From Streptomyces sp. TRM68416 (GTDB lineage Bacteria; Actinomycetota; Actinomycetes; Streptomycetales; Streptomycetaceae), in contig NZ_JACVWU010000001.1 of the NCBI RefSeq assembly GCF_014596915.1, forward strand, positions 62,001-126,000: 64,000 nucleotides of DNA, in the 5' to 3' direction. Below are positions 52,223 to 60,221 of the stretch, piece after piece (position 1 is the first letter of the stretch; each line of letters starts with the position of its first letter). The notes beneath the pieces are model-generated. The model had not been told where the DNA came from and did no database searches. It was given only the letters and a program-made list of their open reading frames with translations. Made by a program: the position numbers and the translations under genes.

Positions 52223-52863
52223 CCGAAGACCTGTTCCTGCTGCGCGACGGCCTCGTCCGGCTCCTCGAGGCCTACGACTTCGAGATCGCCGCGGCCGTGG
52301 AGAGCGGCCCCGAGCTGGCCGAGGCCCTGTCCGCACAGCGGCCCGACGTGGCGGTGGTGGACGTACGCCTGCCGCCGACGCACACCGACGAAGGGCTCCA
52401 GTGCGCGCTGCGGGCCCGCCGGGAGAGACCCGGGCTCCCGGTGCTGGTGCTGTCGCAGCACGTGGAGCAGTTGTACGCGCGCGAGCTGCTCGCCGACGGC
52501 GAGGGCGGGGTGGGCTATCTGCTCAAGGACCGGGTGTTCGACGCGGAGCAGTTCGTGGACGCCGTACGGCGGGTGGCGGCCGGCGGCACCGCGATGGACC
52601 CGCAGGTGATCCAGCAGTTGCTGAGCCGGCGGGCGGCGGACGACCGGCGGCCGCTGGCCCGGCTGACGCCGCGGGAGCTGGAGGTGCTGGACCTGATGGC
52701 GCAGGGCCGGTCCAACGCGGCCATCGCGGGCCAGCTCGTGGTGACGGAACGGGCGATTGCCAAACACACCTCCAACATCTTCGCCAAACTGGATCTGGAG
52801 GTCTCGGACGACGACAATCGCCGCGTCCTGGCAGTTCTCGCCTATCTGGACCAGGACCGCTGA
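52207..52863 (+). CDS. NarL/FixJ-family response regulator
   Basis: A 218-residue response regulator. The receiver (residues ~2-120) has LAEDLFLLRDGL and the phospho-acceptor Asp in DVAVVDVRLPP, with the Lys in YLLKDRV. The C-terminal LuxR-type HTH is LTPRELEVLDLMAQGRSNAA, then TERAIAKHTSNIFAKL. I chose TTG 52207 because GGAG stands 6-7 bases upstream inside the kinase gene and the frame gives MRVVLAEDL, the normal receiver start. The 16-base overlap implies translational coupling with the kinase. Confidence 0.92.
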   Translation: MRVVLAEDLFLLRDGLVRLLEAYDFEIAAAVESGPELAEALSAQRPDVAVVDVRLPPTHTDEGLQCALRARRERPGLPVLVLSQHVEQLYARELLADGEGGVGYLLKDRVFDAEQFVDAVRRVAAGGTAMDPQVIQQLLSRRAADDRRPLARLTPRELEVLDLMAQGRSNAAIAGQLVVTERAIAKHTSNIFAKLDLEVSDDDNRRVLAVLAYLDQDR

Positions 52864-53000
52864 AATGACAAGCCCCGAACGGCAGTTGCCGCGAAAATTC
52901 TGAGACGGCTGAACACCCGTGGGACTCCGCCCGTATGGAAGGGAGCCGCTTCAATCCTGTCGGGCGCCTCGATGCCCCGCAAGGAAGCCAGAGGAGTTCC

Positions 53001-54533
53001 ATGGGACGCAACACAAGAAAACGCCGTATGCCGCTGGCCACCAAGGCCGTAGCCGCGTCGGCTGCCCTAGCGCTCGGTGGGGGCGGGCTGATCTGGGCAA
53101 ACTTCTACGCATCCGCGCATGAATCGAGCTCGGACCAGAACCGGACGAAGGCCACGGCGAACCAGATCGCCACGATCCAGTGTCCGGACGTCGGCCAGCA
53201 GCTCACCGACGTACCGGACGGCGCCCGTTCGGGTGTCGACCGGGAGCTGGCGAACCTCGACAAGCAGATCACCGAGGCCTACGCCCGGCTCGCGTCCACG
53301 CGCCAGGCCCAGTCCGGTGACGCGGGCTTCGTCCAGAACGCGATCCTCGGCCCGCTGAAGGACAAGCGGGTCGCGACGATCGACCGGATCCGCATCAACA
53401 TCCAGCGGTCCGGGGGCACCTTCGCCGAGTCGCTGAAGCAGAGCGCACCCTGCGCCGGGGTCCCGGCCGAGCAGCCGCAGATCAACGACGGCGAGGCCGA
53501 CCAGAACGGCGACGGCCAACAGGACGGAGGCCAGCAGGACAACGGCGGGGAGCAGGGCCAGGACCCGGGGCAGGACCAGGGTCAGGGCCAGGACAACGGC
53601 AACGGCGCCGCGGGTCCGTTCGCCGACGACTTCGTCAACATCAACGACGTCCAGCCCAACTCCCGCGATCTGCAGAACGGTCTGGCCGCCAACGGGAACT
53701 CCGGCTCCCGCGGGTCGTTCGTCACGAAGTGCGGTGTCAACGAGAACAACCTGTTCAACAGCGACAACATCATCGTCGCCCCGGGTGTCGACAACGGTGC
53801 GCACCACACGCACGACTACGTCGGCAACCAGAACAACACCGCGTTCGCGAGCGACCAGGACCTGGCCAACGCCGCCACCACCTGCCGTAACCAGGCGGAC
53901 AAGTCCACCTACTACTGGCCGGTGCTCCGTCTCCAGGACGGTACGCAGGAGTTCGACGCGAACGAGCTCGGCGGTGGCGCCGAGGGCAACGTCGGCAAGA
54001 TCCTGAAGGCCCGGCAGGCGGAGATCAAGTTCGTCGGCAACAAGGCGGGCCCGGTCGTGGCGATGCCGAAGTTCCTGCGCATCATCACCGGTGACGCCAA
54101 GGCCTTCACCAACGGCCTCGCCAACGCCAACACCTCGTTCAGCTGCACCGGCTTCGAGGACCGGCAGGTGACGGACAAGTACGTGATCTGCCCCCAGGGC
54201 AGCTCGGTGGTACGCACGTCCAACTTCCAGAGCTGCTGGGACGGACAGAACATCGACAGCGCCAACCACCGTGACCACGTGGCGTACGTCCAGGCCGACG
54301 GCTCCTGCCCCAACGGCTTCAAGGCGATCCCGCAGCTCCAGGTCCGCCTGGTCTACGACGTACCCGCCCCGACCATCGAGAACGGTCAGGTGCGCAACCC
54401 CTACGCCGTGGACGGCTTCCCGGAGCAGCTGCACAAGCCGATCACCGACCACAACGACTTCATCAACGTCATGAGCAACCGACTGATGAACAAGGTGGTC
54501 AACTGCATCAACTCCGGTAACAACTGCCGGTGA
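53001..54533 (+). CDS. Secreted DUF1996-domain protein
   Basis: A 510-residue secreted protein. Signal segment at residues ~15-37 ([20 protein letters not shown]). Domain 1 (~58-155) is helical and bounded by Cys 58 and a second Cys near 152, recalling the first domain of the protein at 45856. A Gln/Gly/Asp linker follows (~160-205). The C-terminal DUF1996 domain (~210-500) shows [41 protein letters not shown] and [20 protein letters not shown]. Function unknown; the domain is shared by actinobacteria and fungi. GAGGAG precedes the ATG. It follows the two-component genes by 138 bases. Confidence 0.85.
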   Translation: MGRNTRKRRMPLATKAVAASAALALGGGGLIWANFYASAHESSSDQNRTKATANQIATIQCPDVGQQLTDVPDGARSGVDRELANLDKQITEAYARLASTRQAQSGDAGFVQNAILGPLKDKRVATIDRIRINIQRSGGTFAESLKQSAPCAGVPAEQPQINDGEADQNGDGQQDGGQQDNGGEQGQDPGQDQGQGQDNGNGAAGPFADDFVNINDVQPNSRDLQNGLAANGNSGSRGSFVTKCGVNENNLFNSDNIIVAPGVDNGAHHTHDYVGNQNNTAFASDQDLANAATTCRNQADKSTYYWPVLRLQDGTQEFDANELGGGAEGNVGKILKARQAEIKFVGNKAGPVVAMPKFLRIITGDAKAFTNGLANANTSFSCTGFEDRQVTDKYVICPQGSSVVRTSNFQSCWDGQNIDSANHRDHVAYVQADGSCPNGFKAIPQLQVRLVYDVPAPTIENGQVRNPYAVDGFPEQLHKPITDHNDFINVMSNRLMNKVVNCINSGNNCR

Positions 54534-54540
54534 CCCCGTG

Positions 54541-54579
54541 CGAAGGCCGGCGGTGAGGAGCCCTCACCGCCGGCCTTCG
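54541..54579. terminator. Bidirectional terminator
   Basis: A 17-bp perfect stem (54541-54557 and 54563-54579) with a 5-base loop, between the convergent DUF1996 and lipoprotein genes. Confidence 0.9.
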
Positions 54580-54592
54580 GCTGTCCGGGGTG

Positions 54593-55009
54593 TCAGTGAC
54601 CGGAGTGCGTGGCGTCGTCGCCGGAGTGCGTGGCGTGGTTGAGGCCCACCTCGATGTCGCCGCCGAGGGTGGTGCGCAGGGTGGTGAGCACGTCCTCGTG
54701 GCCGACCGCGACCCACTTGCGGCCGACGAGGTAGTAACCGCCGTAGTCCTTGGCCGTGTTGATCCACTCCCGCTGGCCCCGGTCGGTGGAGAAGGTGGCG
54801 AGGACGTACTTCCCCTTGCCCTTGCCGCACAGGGCCTGGCGGATGGTGTCGGCGTCCGTCTGCATGTCCGGCCTGCACTTCGCCTCCGCCGCCAGTTGCT
54901 CCAGGCTGCCGGTCGCCGTGTCCGGTACGGCGTCCTCGGCGCCGCCGGATCCGCACCCCGCGAGCACCAGTGCCGCGGCCACGGCGAGCATCGGTCGGGT
55001 CAGCTTCAT
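54593..55009 (-). CDS. Small lipoprotein
   Basis: A 138-residue predicted lipoprotein with lipobox LVLAGC (lipid Cys ~19). The mature part has two further Cys (AKCRPDMQTD, QALCGKGKG), which may form a disulfide, the segment YYLVGRKWVAVGHEDVL, and a C-terminal His-rich end (NHATHSGDDATHSGH) that could bind metal. Function unknown. A strong AGGAGGAAG site precedes the ATG. Confidence 0.78.
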   Translation of the reverse strand: MKLTRPMLAVAAALVLAGCGSGGAEDAVPDTATGSLEQLAAEAKCRPDMQTDADTIRQALCGKGKGKYVLATFSTDRGQREWINTAKDYGGYYLVGRKWVAVGHEDVLTTLRTTLGGDIEVGLNHATHSGDDATHSGH

Positions 55010-55133
55010 CTCTTCCTCCTGCCAGGGGCCTCCCGGTGGATACGGCTCCCGCGCGCGCGGCGCTCAAATGCCGCGCGCGCCCGCGTCACCCGGGCGGGGG
55101 TGACCAACCAACGGCCGGCTCGTTTGGCTGGAC

Positions 55134-57056
55134 GTGCAGTCACAGGATGTCGCCCCGCGCCCCCCAGCCGCCTCCGCCGCCGACCCTGTCGTGGACGTCG
55201 AGCAGGCCGAGGCCGCACTCGTCGAGCACTATCCCCGGCTGGTCCGGCTCGCCTATCTGGTGCTGCCGCCGGGGCTCGGCCGCAACCGGCGCGTCCTGAG
55301 CGCCCACGCCCTCGTCCAGCGCGCCCTGCCACGGGGCCGGACGTCCACGCCGGTGATCCCGGCGCAGGCGGCCGGGCACGAGGGCGACCCGGGGTACGCG
55401 CTGGTCCGGCTCCGGGTGGTGCGCTCGGCACTGGAGGCGGCGCTGCCGCTGCGGCGGAGGGCCTGGCCCAAGCGGTCCCAGTTGCCGCCGCTGCTGCCCC
55501 AGGTGTGGGGGCTGCGGCTCTTCCCGCGCTCGGGCGGCGCCGACGAACTCGCCCTGGACCAGCGGCTGTCGGCGCTCTCCGGCCCGGCGCGGGCGGCGTA
55601 CGTGCTGCGCGGCCTGGAGAAGCTGCCCGACGGCGACGTGCGCAAGGTCCTGGCGGCGGCCGAGGTGACCACGGTGGACGCGGCGCTGAAGGAGGCCGAC
55701 GGGCTCGCCGCGCAGTACGCGCTCCTGGACTCCCCCGAGTTCGACCCCTGTTCGCTCCAGGCCCGGCCCACCGATCTGATGCGGCGCCGTCAGCACACCA
55801 GGGCCGCGCTCGTGGCCGGGGCCGCGCTGGTGGTGTGCGGGGCGCTGCTCGGGCTGCCCGGGGAGGGGTGGGCGCCGGACGGGGCGGCGGCACCGCCGTA
55901 CGCGCAGAACCCGGCGGCGCAGGCGGCGCTCGACCCGAGCAGGCTGACGAAGGTCGCCCCCGCCGCCTGGGAGGCCGCCTCGCGCCGCGACTTCTCCGTC
56001 TGGCCCGCGCGCGGCGAACTCACCTCCGACCGGGCCCTGTTGCGGCGCGCGCTCGCGGTGTGGGCGCGCCCCGGCGAGACGGTCCGCGTCTCGGCCACCC
56101 CCGGCACCCCGTCCGGCGGCCCCTCCGGCCCACCCCAGCTGCTGTACGCGGGGGTCGTCGACAACGCCCGCCTGGTGATCCTCTACGACGGTCTGCGCAT
56201 CGCCCGCTACGCCGAGCCGAAGGACGGCACGGCCGGGGCCGCGCTGGACTTCGCGCGGGTCGACGGCGCGACCGGCGCCGAGGCGAGCGCGGTGGTGCTG
56301 GGCCGGGCGGACGGCAACGTCCGTTATCTGATGGCTCCGTGGGTGAAGAAGGCGGCCGAGCGCGACCTGATGAAGCCGGCCTCGGGGGCGATGGCCCTGA
56401 CGCTGACCGACGGGGTGGCCTCGCCGCTGTCCGGTCCGGCCGCCCAGCAGTCGGGCTGCACCTCGTGGAACGTCCTTCAGGTGTCGGACGGCACGGGCAC
56501 GCGGCTGCTGTCGGACCTCGGCGAGCTGGTCCCGGCCCGGCTGACCCTCGGCCGCCCCGGCTCGGTCCGGGACGCCTCCGGCGCGAAGGAACTGCGCGCC
56601 TGGTCGCCGTACGCCTGCTCGCTGGCCGCCATGCGCGGGCAGGGTGTGCGGACGGTGAACGCCTGGCAGTACGCGCGGCAGCCGCTGCCCGGGGCGAGCG
56701 GGTCGGCGGACTGGGTGTGCACGCGCGCCGAGACCTGGCGCGGCGGCGGCACCCGGGTGCTGGCGCAGTTCCACACCCCGGGCGGGGTCTACGGGGCGGT
56801 CACGGCGCAGGCGGAGAACGTCCCGGCGTGCGGTCCCCGTGATCCGCATGTGCTGGCCGGGGTGTTGTGGAAGTCGGAGGCGGGGTCCTGGTACCTGCTG
56901 GCGGCCGGCAGCAAGGACACGGCGTCGATCCGGACGACGGGCGGGGTGAAGGCCTCGGGCGAGGGCCCCCTGCTGACCGCACCGGCCGAGCAGGGCGCGC
57001 AGGCCGAGCTGAGCGGGACGCTGGAGAGCGGGCGGGTGATCGACGGACTGCGTTAG
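55134..57056 (+). CDS. Membrane protein with degenerate sigma-factor-like N-terminus
   Basis: A 640-residue protein. Residues ~20-70 (AALVEHYPRLVRLAYLVLPP) resemble ECF sigma region 2, and ~140-190 (LDQRLSALSGPARAAYVLRG, then DVRKVLAAAEVTTVDAAL) resemble region 4, but the DNA-contact helices are poorly conserved. One membrane span (~222-243) leads to an ~390-residue extracellular part with four or more Cys (SGCTSWNVLQ, YACSLAAMRG, DWVCTRAE, VPACGPRD). Function unknown; it may sense outside conditions and hold the sigma-like domain at the membrane. GTG start without a clear ribosome binding site. Confidence 0.7.
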   Translation: MQSQDVAPRPPAASAADPVVDVEQAEAALVEHYPRLVRLAYLVLPPGLGRNRRVLSAHALVQRALPRGRTSTPVIPAQAAGHEGDPGYALVRLRVVRSALEAALPLRRRAWPKRSQLPPLLPQVWGLRLFPRSGGADELALDQRLSALSGPARAAYVLRGLEKLPDGDVRKVLAAAEVTTVDAALKEADGLAAQYALLDSPEFDPCSLQARPTDLMRRRQHTRAALVAGAALVVCGALLGLPGEGWAPDGAAAPPYAQNPAAQAALDPSRLTKVAPAAWEAASRRDFSVWPARGELTSDRALLRRALAVWARPGETVRVSATPGTPSGGPSGPPQLLYAGVVDNARLVILYDGLRIARYAEPKDGTAGAALDFARVDGATGAEASAVVLGRADGNVRYLMAPWVKKAAERDLMKPASGAMALTLTDGVASPLSGPAAQQSGCTSWNVLQVSDGTGTRLLSDLGELVPARLTLGRPGSVRDASGAKELRAWSPYACSLAAMRGQGVRTVNAWQYARQPLPGASGSADWVCTRAETWRGGGTRVLAQFHTPGGVYGAVTAQAENVPACGPRDPHVLAGVLWKSEAGSWYLLAAGSKDTASIRTTGGVKASGEGPLLTAPAEQGAQAELSGTLESGRVIDGLR

Positions 57057-57121
57057 AAAGGTCGTCAACAAGTGCGCGCACGGGGGTTCACGCGGGACTT
57101 ACCCATCAGTACATTGACGCC

Positions 57122-58036
57122 ATGTCTAACAAGCAGGCCCGGGGGGCCCTACCCGTCGAGGACGAGCGGATACCGCTCAAGGCGCGCAAGGTGTCCTTCT
57201 CGTGGGAGGACACCCCGTTGCACTGGGTGCCGGGTGATCCCTTCACCACGCACACCATCAACGTGCTGCATCTGCTGCTGCCCGCCGGCGAGCGCTGGTT
57301 CGTGCACGTCTACCAGCAGGTCCTGCCGTACATCCGGGACGATCGGCTGCGCGCGGACGTCATCGGGTTCATCGGGCAGGAGGCGATGCACTCCCAGGCC
57401 CATGACGAGGTGCTGCCGCACCTGAAGGAACTGGGACTCGATCCGACGCCGTACACCGCACAGGTGGACTGGCTCTTCGAGAAGCTGCTCGGGGACCGGA
57501 CCCTGCCGCCGGGGCGGGCGCGCCGGTGGTGGCTGATGGAACGGGTGGCGCTGATCGCGGCCATCGAGCACTACACCGCCTTCCTCGGCGACTGGGTACT
57601 CAACGCCGAGGAGCTGGACCGGCGCGGCGCCGACCCCACCATGCTGGACCTGCTGCGCTGGCACGGCGCCGAGGAGGTCGAGCACCGGTCCGTCGCCTTC
57701 GACCTGTTCCTGCACGTCGACGGCGGCTACCGGCGGCGGGTGCGGACCTGGGCGACCGCGTTCACGGCACTGGTGTTCCTGTGGCAGCGCGGGGTGCGGT
57801 TCTTCATGGAGAACGACCCGACCCTCCTCGACGGCAAGGCGAGCTTCCGCGCCTTCTACGAGCGGGGCCGGCGCGGGGTGCTGCCCTCGACCGGGCAGAC
57901 GCTGCGGTCCGTCCCGACGTACCTGAGCCGTACGTACCACCCCTCCCAGGAGGGCTCCACCGAGCAGGCGGTCGCCTATCTGGCCTCCTCCCCCGCCGCG
58001 ATCGCCGCCCTCGCCGCGGAGAAGGGAGCCAGGTGA
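57122..58036 (+). CDS. Predicted metal-dependent hydrolase family protein (ferritin-like di-iron candidate)
   Basis: A 304-residue protein of the family annotated as predicted metal-dependent hydrolase (PF10118). It contains IGQEAMHSQAH (E-x2-H), ALIAAIEHYTAFL and HGAEEVEHRSVAFD (E-x2-H), a ligand pattern like the four-helix di-iron carboxylate proteins, so an oxygenase or desaturase role is plausible. TACATT (57110-57115) lies 6 bases before the ATG, without a ribosome binding site: probably leaderless. The next gene, a flavin/2Fe-2S reductase, overlaps its stop by one base and could supply electrons. Confidence 0.82.
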   Translation: MSNKQARGALPVEDERIPLKARKVSFSWEDTPLHWVPGDPFTTHTINVLHLLLPAGERWFVHVYQQVLPYIRDDRLRADVIGFIGQEAMHSQAHDEVLPHLKELGLDPTPYTAQVDWLFEKLLGDRTLPPGRARRWWLMERVALIAAIEHYTAFLGDWVLNAEELDRRGADPTMLDLLRWHGAEEVEHRSVAFDLFLHVDGGYRRRVRTWATAFTALVFLWQRGVRFFMENDPTLLDGKASFRAFYERGRRGVLPSTGQTLRSVPTYLSRTYHPSQEGSTEQAVAYLASSPAAIAALAAEKGAR

Positions 58037-59079
58037 TGGCCCGCTTGAGGACGGTCGCGGTCGTCGCGGGGGCCGCGCTGCTCGTGCGGCGGGCCCTGCG
58101 GCGGCGGATCCAGGCCGCGCCGCTGTGGCCGCTGCCCGCGCTGGACGAGCCGGTCTCCGGGCGGCCCCGGTCGCGGGCGCTGCGGCTGCTGGTGACCGCG
58201 CACGAGGAGGTCGCCGACGGGGTCGTACGGCTGCGGCTCGAAGGACACGACCTGCCGCGGTGGGAGCCCGGCGCGCATCTGGACCTGGCGCTGCCCTCGG
58301 GGCTGGTCCGGCAGTACTCGCTGTGCGGGGACCCTGCGGACACCTCGTCGTACACCGTGGCCACGCGGCTGGTCGAGGACGGGCGGGGCGGCTCGCGCGA
58401 GGTCCACGAGCAGGTGCGGGAGGGGATGGAACTGGAGGTGCGCGGGCCCCGGAACCGCTTCCCGCTCGTCGAGGCCCCCGCATACGTCTTCGTGGCGGGC
58501 GGCATCGGCATCACGCCGGTGCTGCCGATGCTGCGGGCGCTGCCCGAGGGCGCGGACTGGCGGCTGCTGTACGGCGGGCGGACGCGGGCCTCGATGCCGT
58601 TCCTGGAGGACGTCGAGAAGCTCGACGCCGGGCGGGGGCGGGTGACCGTGGTCGCCGAGGACGAGGACGGACGGCCCGATCTGGACGCCCTGTTCGCGGA
58701 CCTGCCCGAGGACACGGCCGTCTACTGCTGCGGGCCGGAGGGGCTCATGGCCGCGGTGGAGGAGCGGGTGCCGCGGGTCCGTCTGGAGCGGTTCGCGCCA
58801 CGCGCCTCGGCCGAGGGCGGCGCCTTCGAGGTCGAACTGCGGCGCAGCGGGCGGGTGTTGGCGGTACCGGCCGACTCCAGCGTGCTGGCCGCCGTACGCA
58901 AGGAGCTGCCCGACACCCTGTACTCCTGTGAGCAGGGGTTCTGCGGGACCTGCCAACAGCGGGTACTGGAGGGCGAGGTGGATCACCGGGACGAGCTGCT
59001 GACGGACGCGGAGCGTGACGACTCCATGCTGATCTGTGTTTCGCGGGCGCGAGGTGATCGTCTGGTGTTGGACATGTGA
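58036..59079 (+). CDS. PDR/VanB-type ferredoxin-NAD(P)H oxidoreductase
   Basis: A 347-residue redox protein. An N-terminal hydrophobic stretch (residues ~6-20) may attach it to the membrane. The flavin domain has VRQYSLCGDPAD (the RxYS flavin motif) and the NAD domain VAGGIGITPVLPML. The C-terminal plant-type 2Fe-2S domain has CEQGFCGTC (C-x4-C-x2-C) and a fourth Cys in MLICVSRA. It would pass electrons from NAD(P)H to an oxygenase, most simply the coupled upstream protein. ATG overlaps the upstream TGA by one base. Confidence 0.9.
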   Translation: MARLRTVAVVAGAALLVRRALRRRIQAAPLWPLPALDEPVSGRPRSRALRLLVTAHEEVADGVVRLRLEGHDLPRWEPGAHLDLALPSGLVRQYSLCGDPADTSSYTVATRLVEDGRGGSREVHEQVREGMELEVRGPRNRFPLVEAPAYVFVAGGIGITPVLPMLRALPEGADWRLLYGGRTRASMPFLEDVEKLDAGRGRVTVVAEDEDGRPDLDALFADLPEDTAVYCCGPEGLMAAVEERVPRVRLERFAPRASAEGGAFEVELRRSGRVLAVPADSSVLAAVRKELPDTLYSCEQGFCGTCQQRVLEGEVDHRDELLTDAERDDSMLICVSRARGDRLVLDM

Positions 59080-59136
59080 ACACCCATGGCCGGTCCGGCC
59101 CGTTCGAGGGCCGGATCCGATCGGTAAGGTGTTCGC

Positions 59137-59826
59137 ATGAGTACCGGGGTACGCCGCAGGATGGGCGTCGAGGAGCGACGGCAGCAGCTGATCGGCGTCG
59201 CCCTCGAACTCTTCAGCCGCCGCTCGCCCGACGAGGTCTCCATCGACGAGATAGCGTCGGCCGCCGGCATCTCACGCCCGCTGGTCTACCACTACTTCCC
59301 CGGCAAACTCAGCCTGTACGAAGCCGCGTTGAAGCGCGCCTCGGACGATCTGGCGTCCCGGTTCGCGGAGCCGCACGAGGGTCCGCTGGGCGGGCGGCTG
59401 CTGCGGGTGATGCGCCGGTACTTCGACTTCGTCGACGAGCACGGCCCCGGTTTCTCGGCGCTGATGCGGGGCGGCCCTGCGGTCGGCTCCTCCACCACCA
59501 ACGCCCTCATCGACTCCGTACGGCAGGCCGCCTACGAGCAGATCCTCTCCCACCTGGGCGTGCAGAACCCGCCCGCGCGGCTGGAACTGGTCGTCCGCTC
59601 CTGGATCTCCCTCGCCGAGTCGACGGCACTGATCTGGCTGGACGGCCGGCGCATCCCGCGCGCCGAGCTGGAAGTGCAGCTGGTCCACGACTTCGCCGCC
59701 CTGGCCGCCGTGAGCGCCGCCTACGACGAGGAGATGACGGCGCTGCTGCGGCACATGGTCAGGGACGAGCCCTCCGACGGCCCGTTCAGCGACCTGGTGG
59801 CCCGGCTGATCTCGCTGGCGTCCTAG
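59137..59826 (+). CDS. TetR/AcrR-family regulator
   Basis: A 229-residue regulator. The helix-turn-helix covers residues ~8-60 (QQLIGVALELFSRRSPDEVS, then IDEIASAAGISRPLVYHYFP); the C-terminal part is a helical ligand/dimer domain. TAAGGT (59125-59130) lies 6 bases before the ATG, so the transcript is probably leaderless. It follows the oxygenase-like and reductase genes by 57 bases and is the likely regulator of that unit. Its TAG stop sits in CTAG shared with the convergent isomerase gene. Confidence 0.9.
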   Translation: MSTGVRRRMGVEERRQQLIGVALELFSRRSPDEVSIDEIASAAGISRPLVYHYFPGKLSLYEAALKRASDDLASRFAEPHEGPLGGRLLRVMRRYFDFVDEHGPGFSALMRGGPAVGSSTTNALIDSVRQAAYEQILSHLGVQNPPARLELVVRSWISLAESTALIWLDGRRIPRAELEVQLVHDFAALAAVSAAYDEEMTALLRHMVRDEPSDGPFSDLVARLISLAS

Positions 59827-60191
59827 ATATCGGCCTTGCGGTAGGAGGCGTCGAGGTCGCGGACCTCGGCCGACAGGTGCAGGGTGAGGTGGTCGGCGGG
59901 GCCGACGTACTTGGGGAGGAGTGCGAGCACGGCCTCCGTGAGCTTCGCCTTCGTCTCCTCGGTGCGTCCGGCGAGGAGGCCGACGGTCACGTGCACGATG
60001 GCGTGCGGGAGGTTCTCCATGTCCTCGTAGGCGTAGGCGCCGTACGCCTCCCGGAACAGGGTCTTGCAGGCCTCCGGCCTGGCCGCCGCGATCTCCACGA
60101 CCGCCTCGTGCAGCGCCCGCGCGAGGCCCTGCGCGTCGAAGGCGTCCGCGAAGTCCAGCGAGTTGGTGTAGTCGACGGTGATCTGCGGCAT
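59823..60191 (-). CDS. CHMI-like tautomerase/isomerase
   Basis: A 122-residue protein of the 5-carboxymethyl-2-hydroxymuconate isomerase family. It starts MPQITVDYTNSL, so Pro 2 becomes the N-terminal catalytic base after Met removal. The matching later segments are FREAYGAYAYEDMENLPHAI and VHVTVGLLAGRTEETKAKL. No homoprotocatechuate genes are nearby, so the substrate may differ. GGAG precedes the ATG. Its stop shares CTAG with the convergent TetR gene. Confidence 0.8.
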   Translation of the reverse strand: MPQITVDYTNSLDFADAFDAQGLARALHEAVVEIAAARPEACKTLFREAYGAYAYEDMENLPHAIVHVTVGLLAGRTEETKAKLTEAVLALLPKYVGPADHLTLHLSAEVRDLDASYRKADI

Positions 60192-60221
60192 GGGCACTCC
60201 TGTTCGGGATGGCAACACGGG

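Noticed and set aside
53510..53620. Repeated CAGGAC/CAGGGCCAG units
   Set aside because: They code for the Gln/Gly/Asp linker of the DUF1996 protein; simple low-complexity coding sequence.
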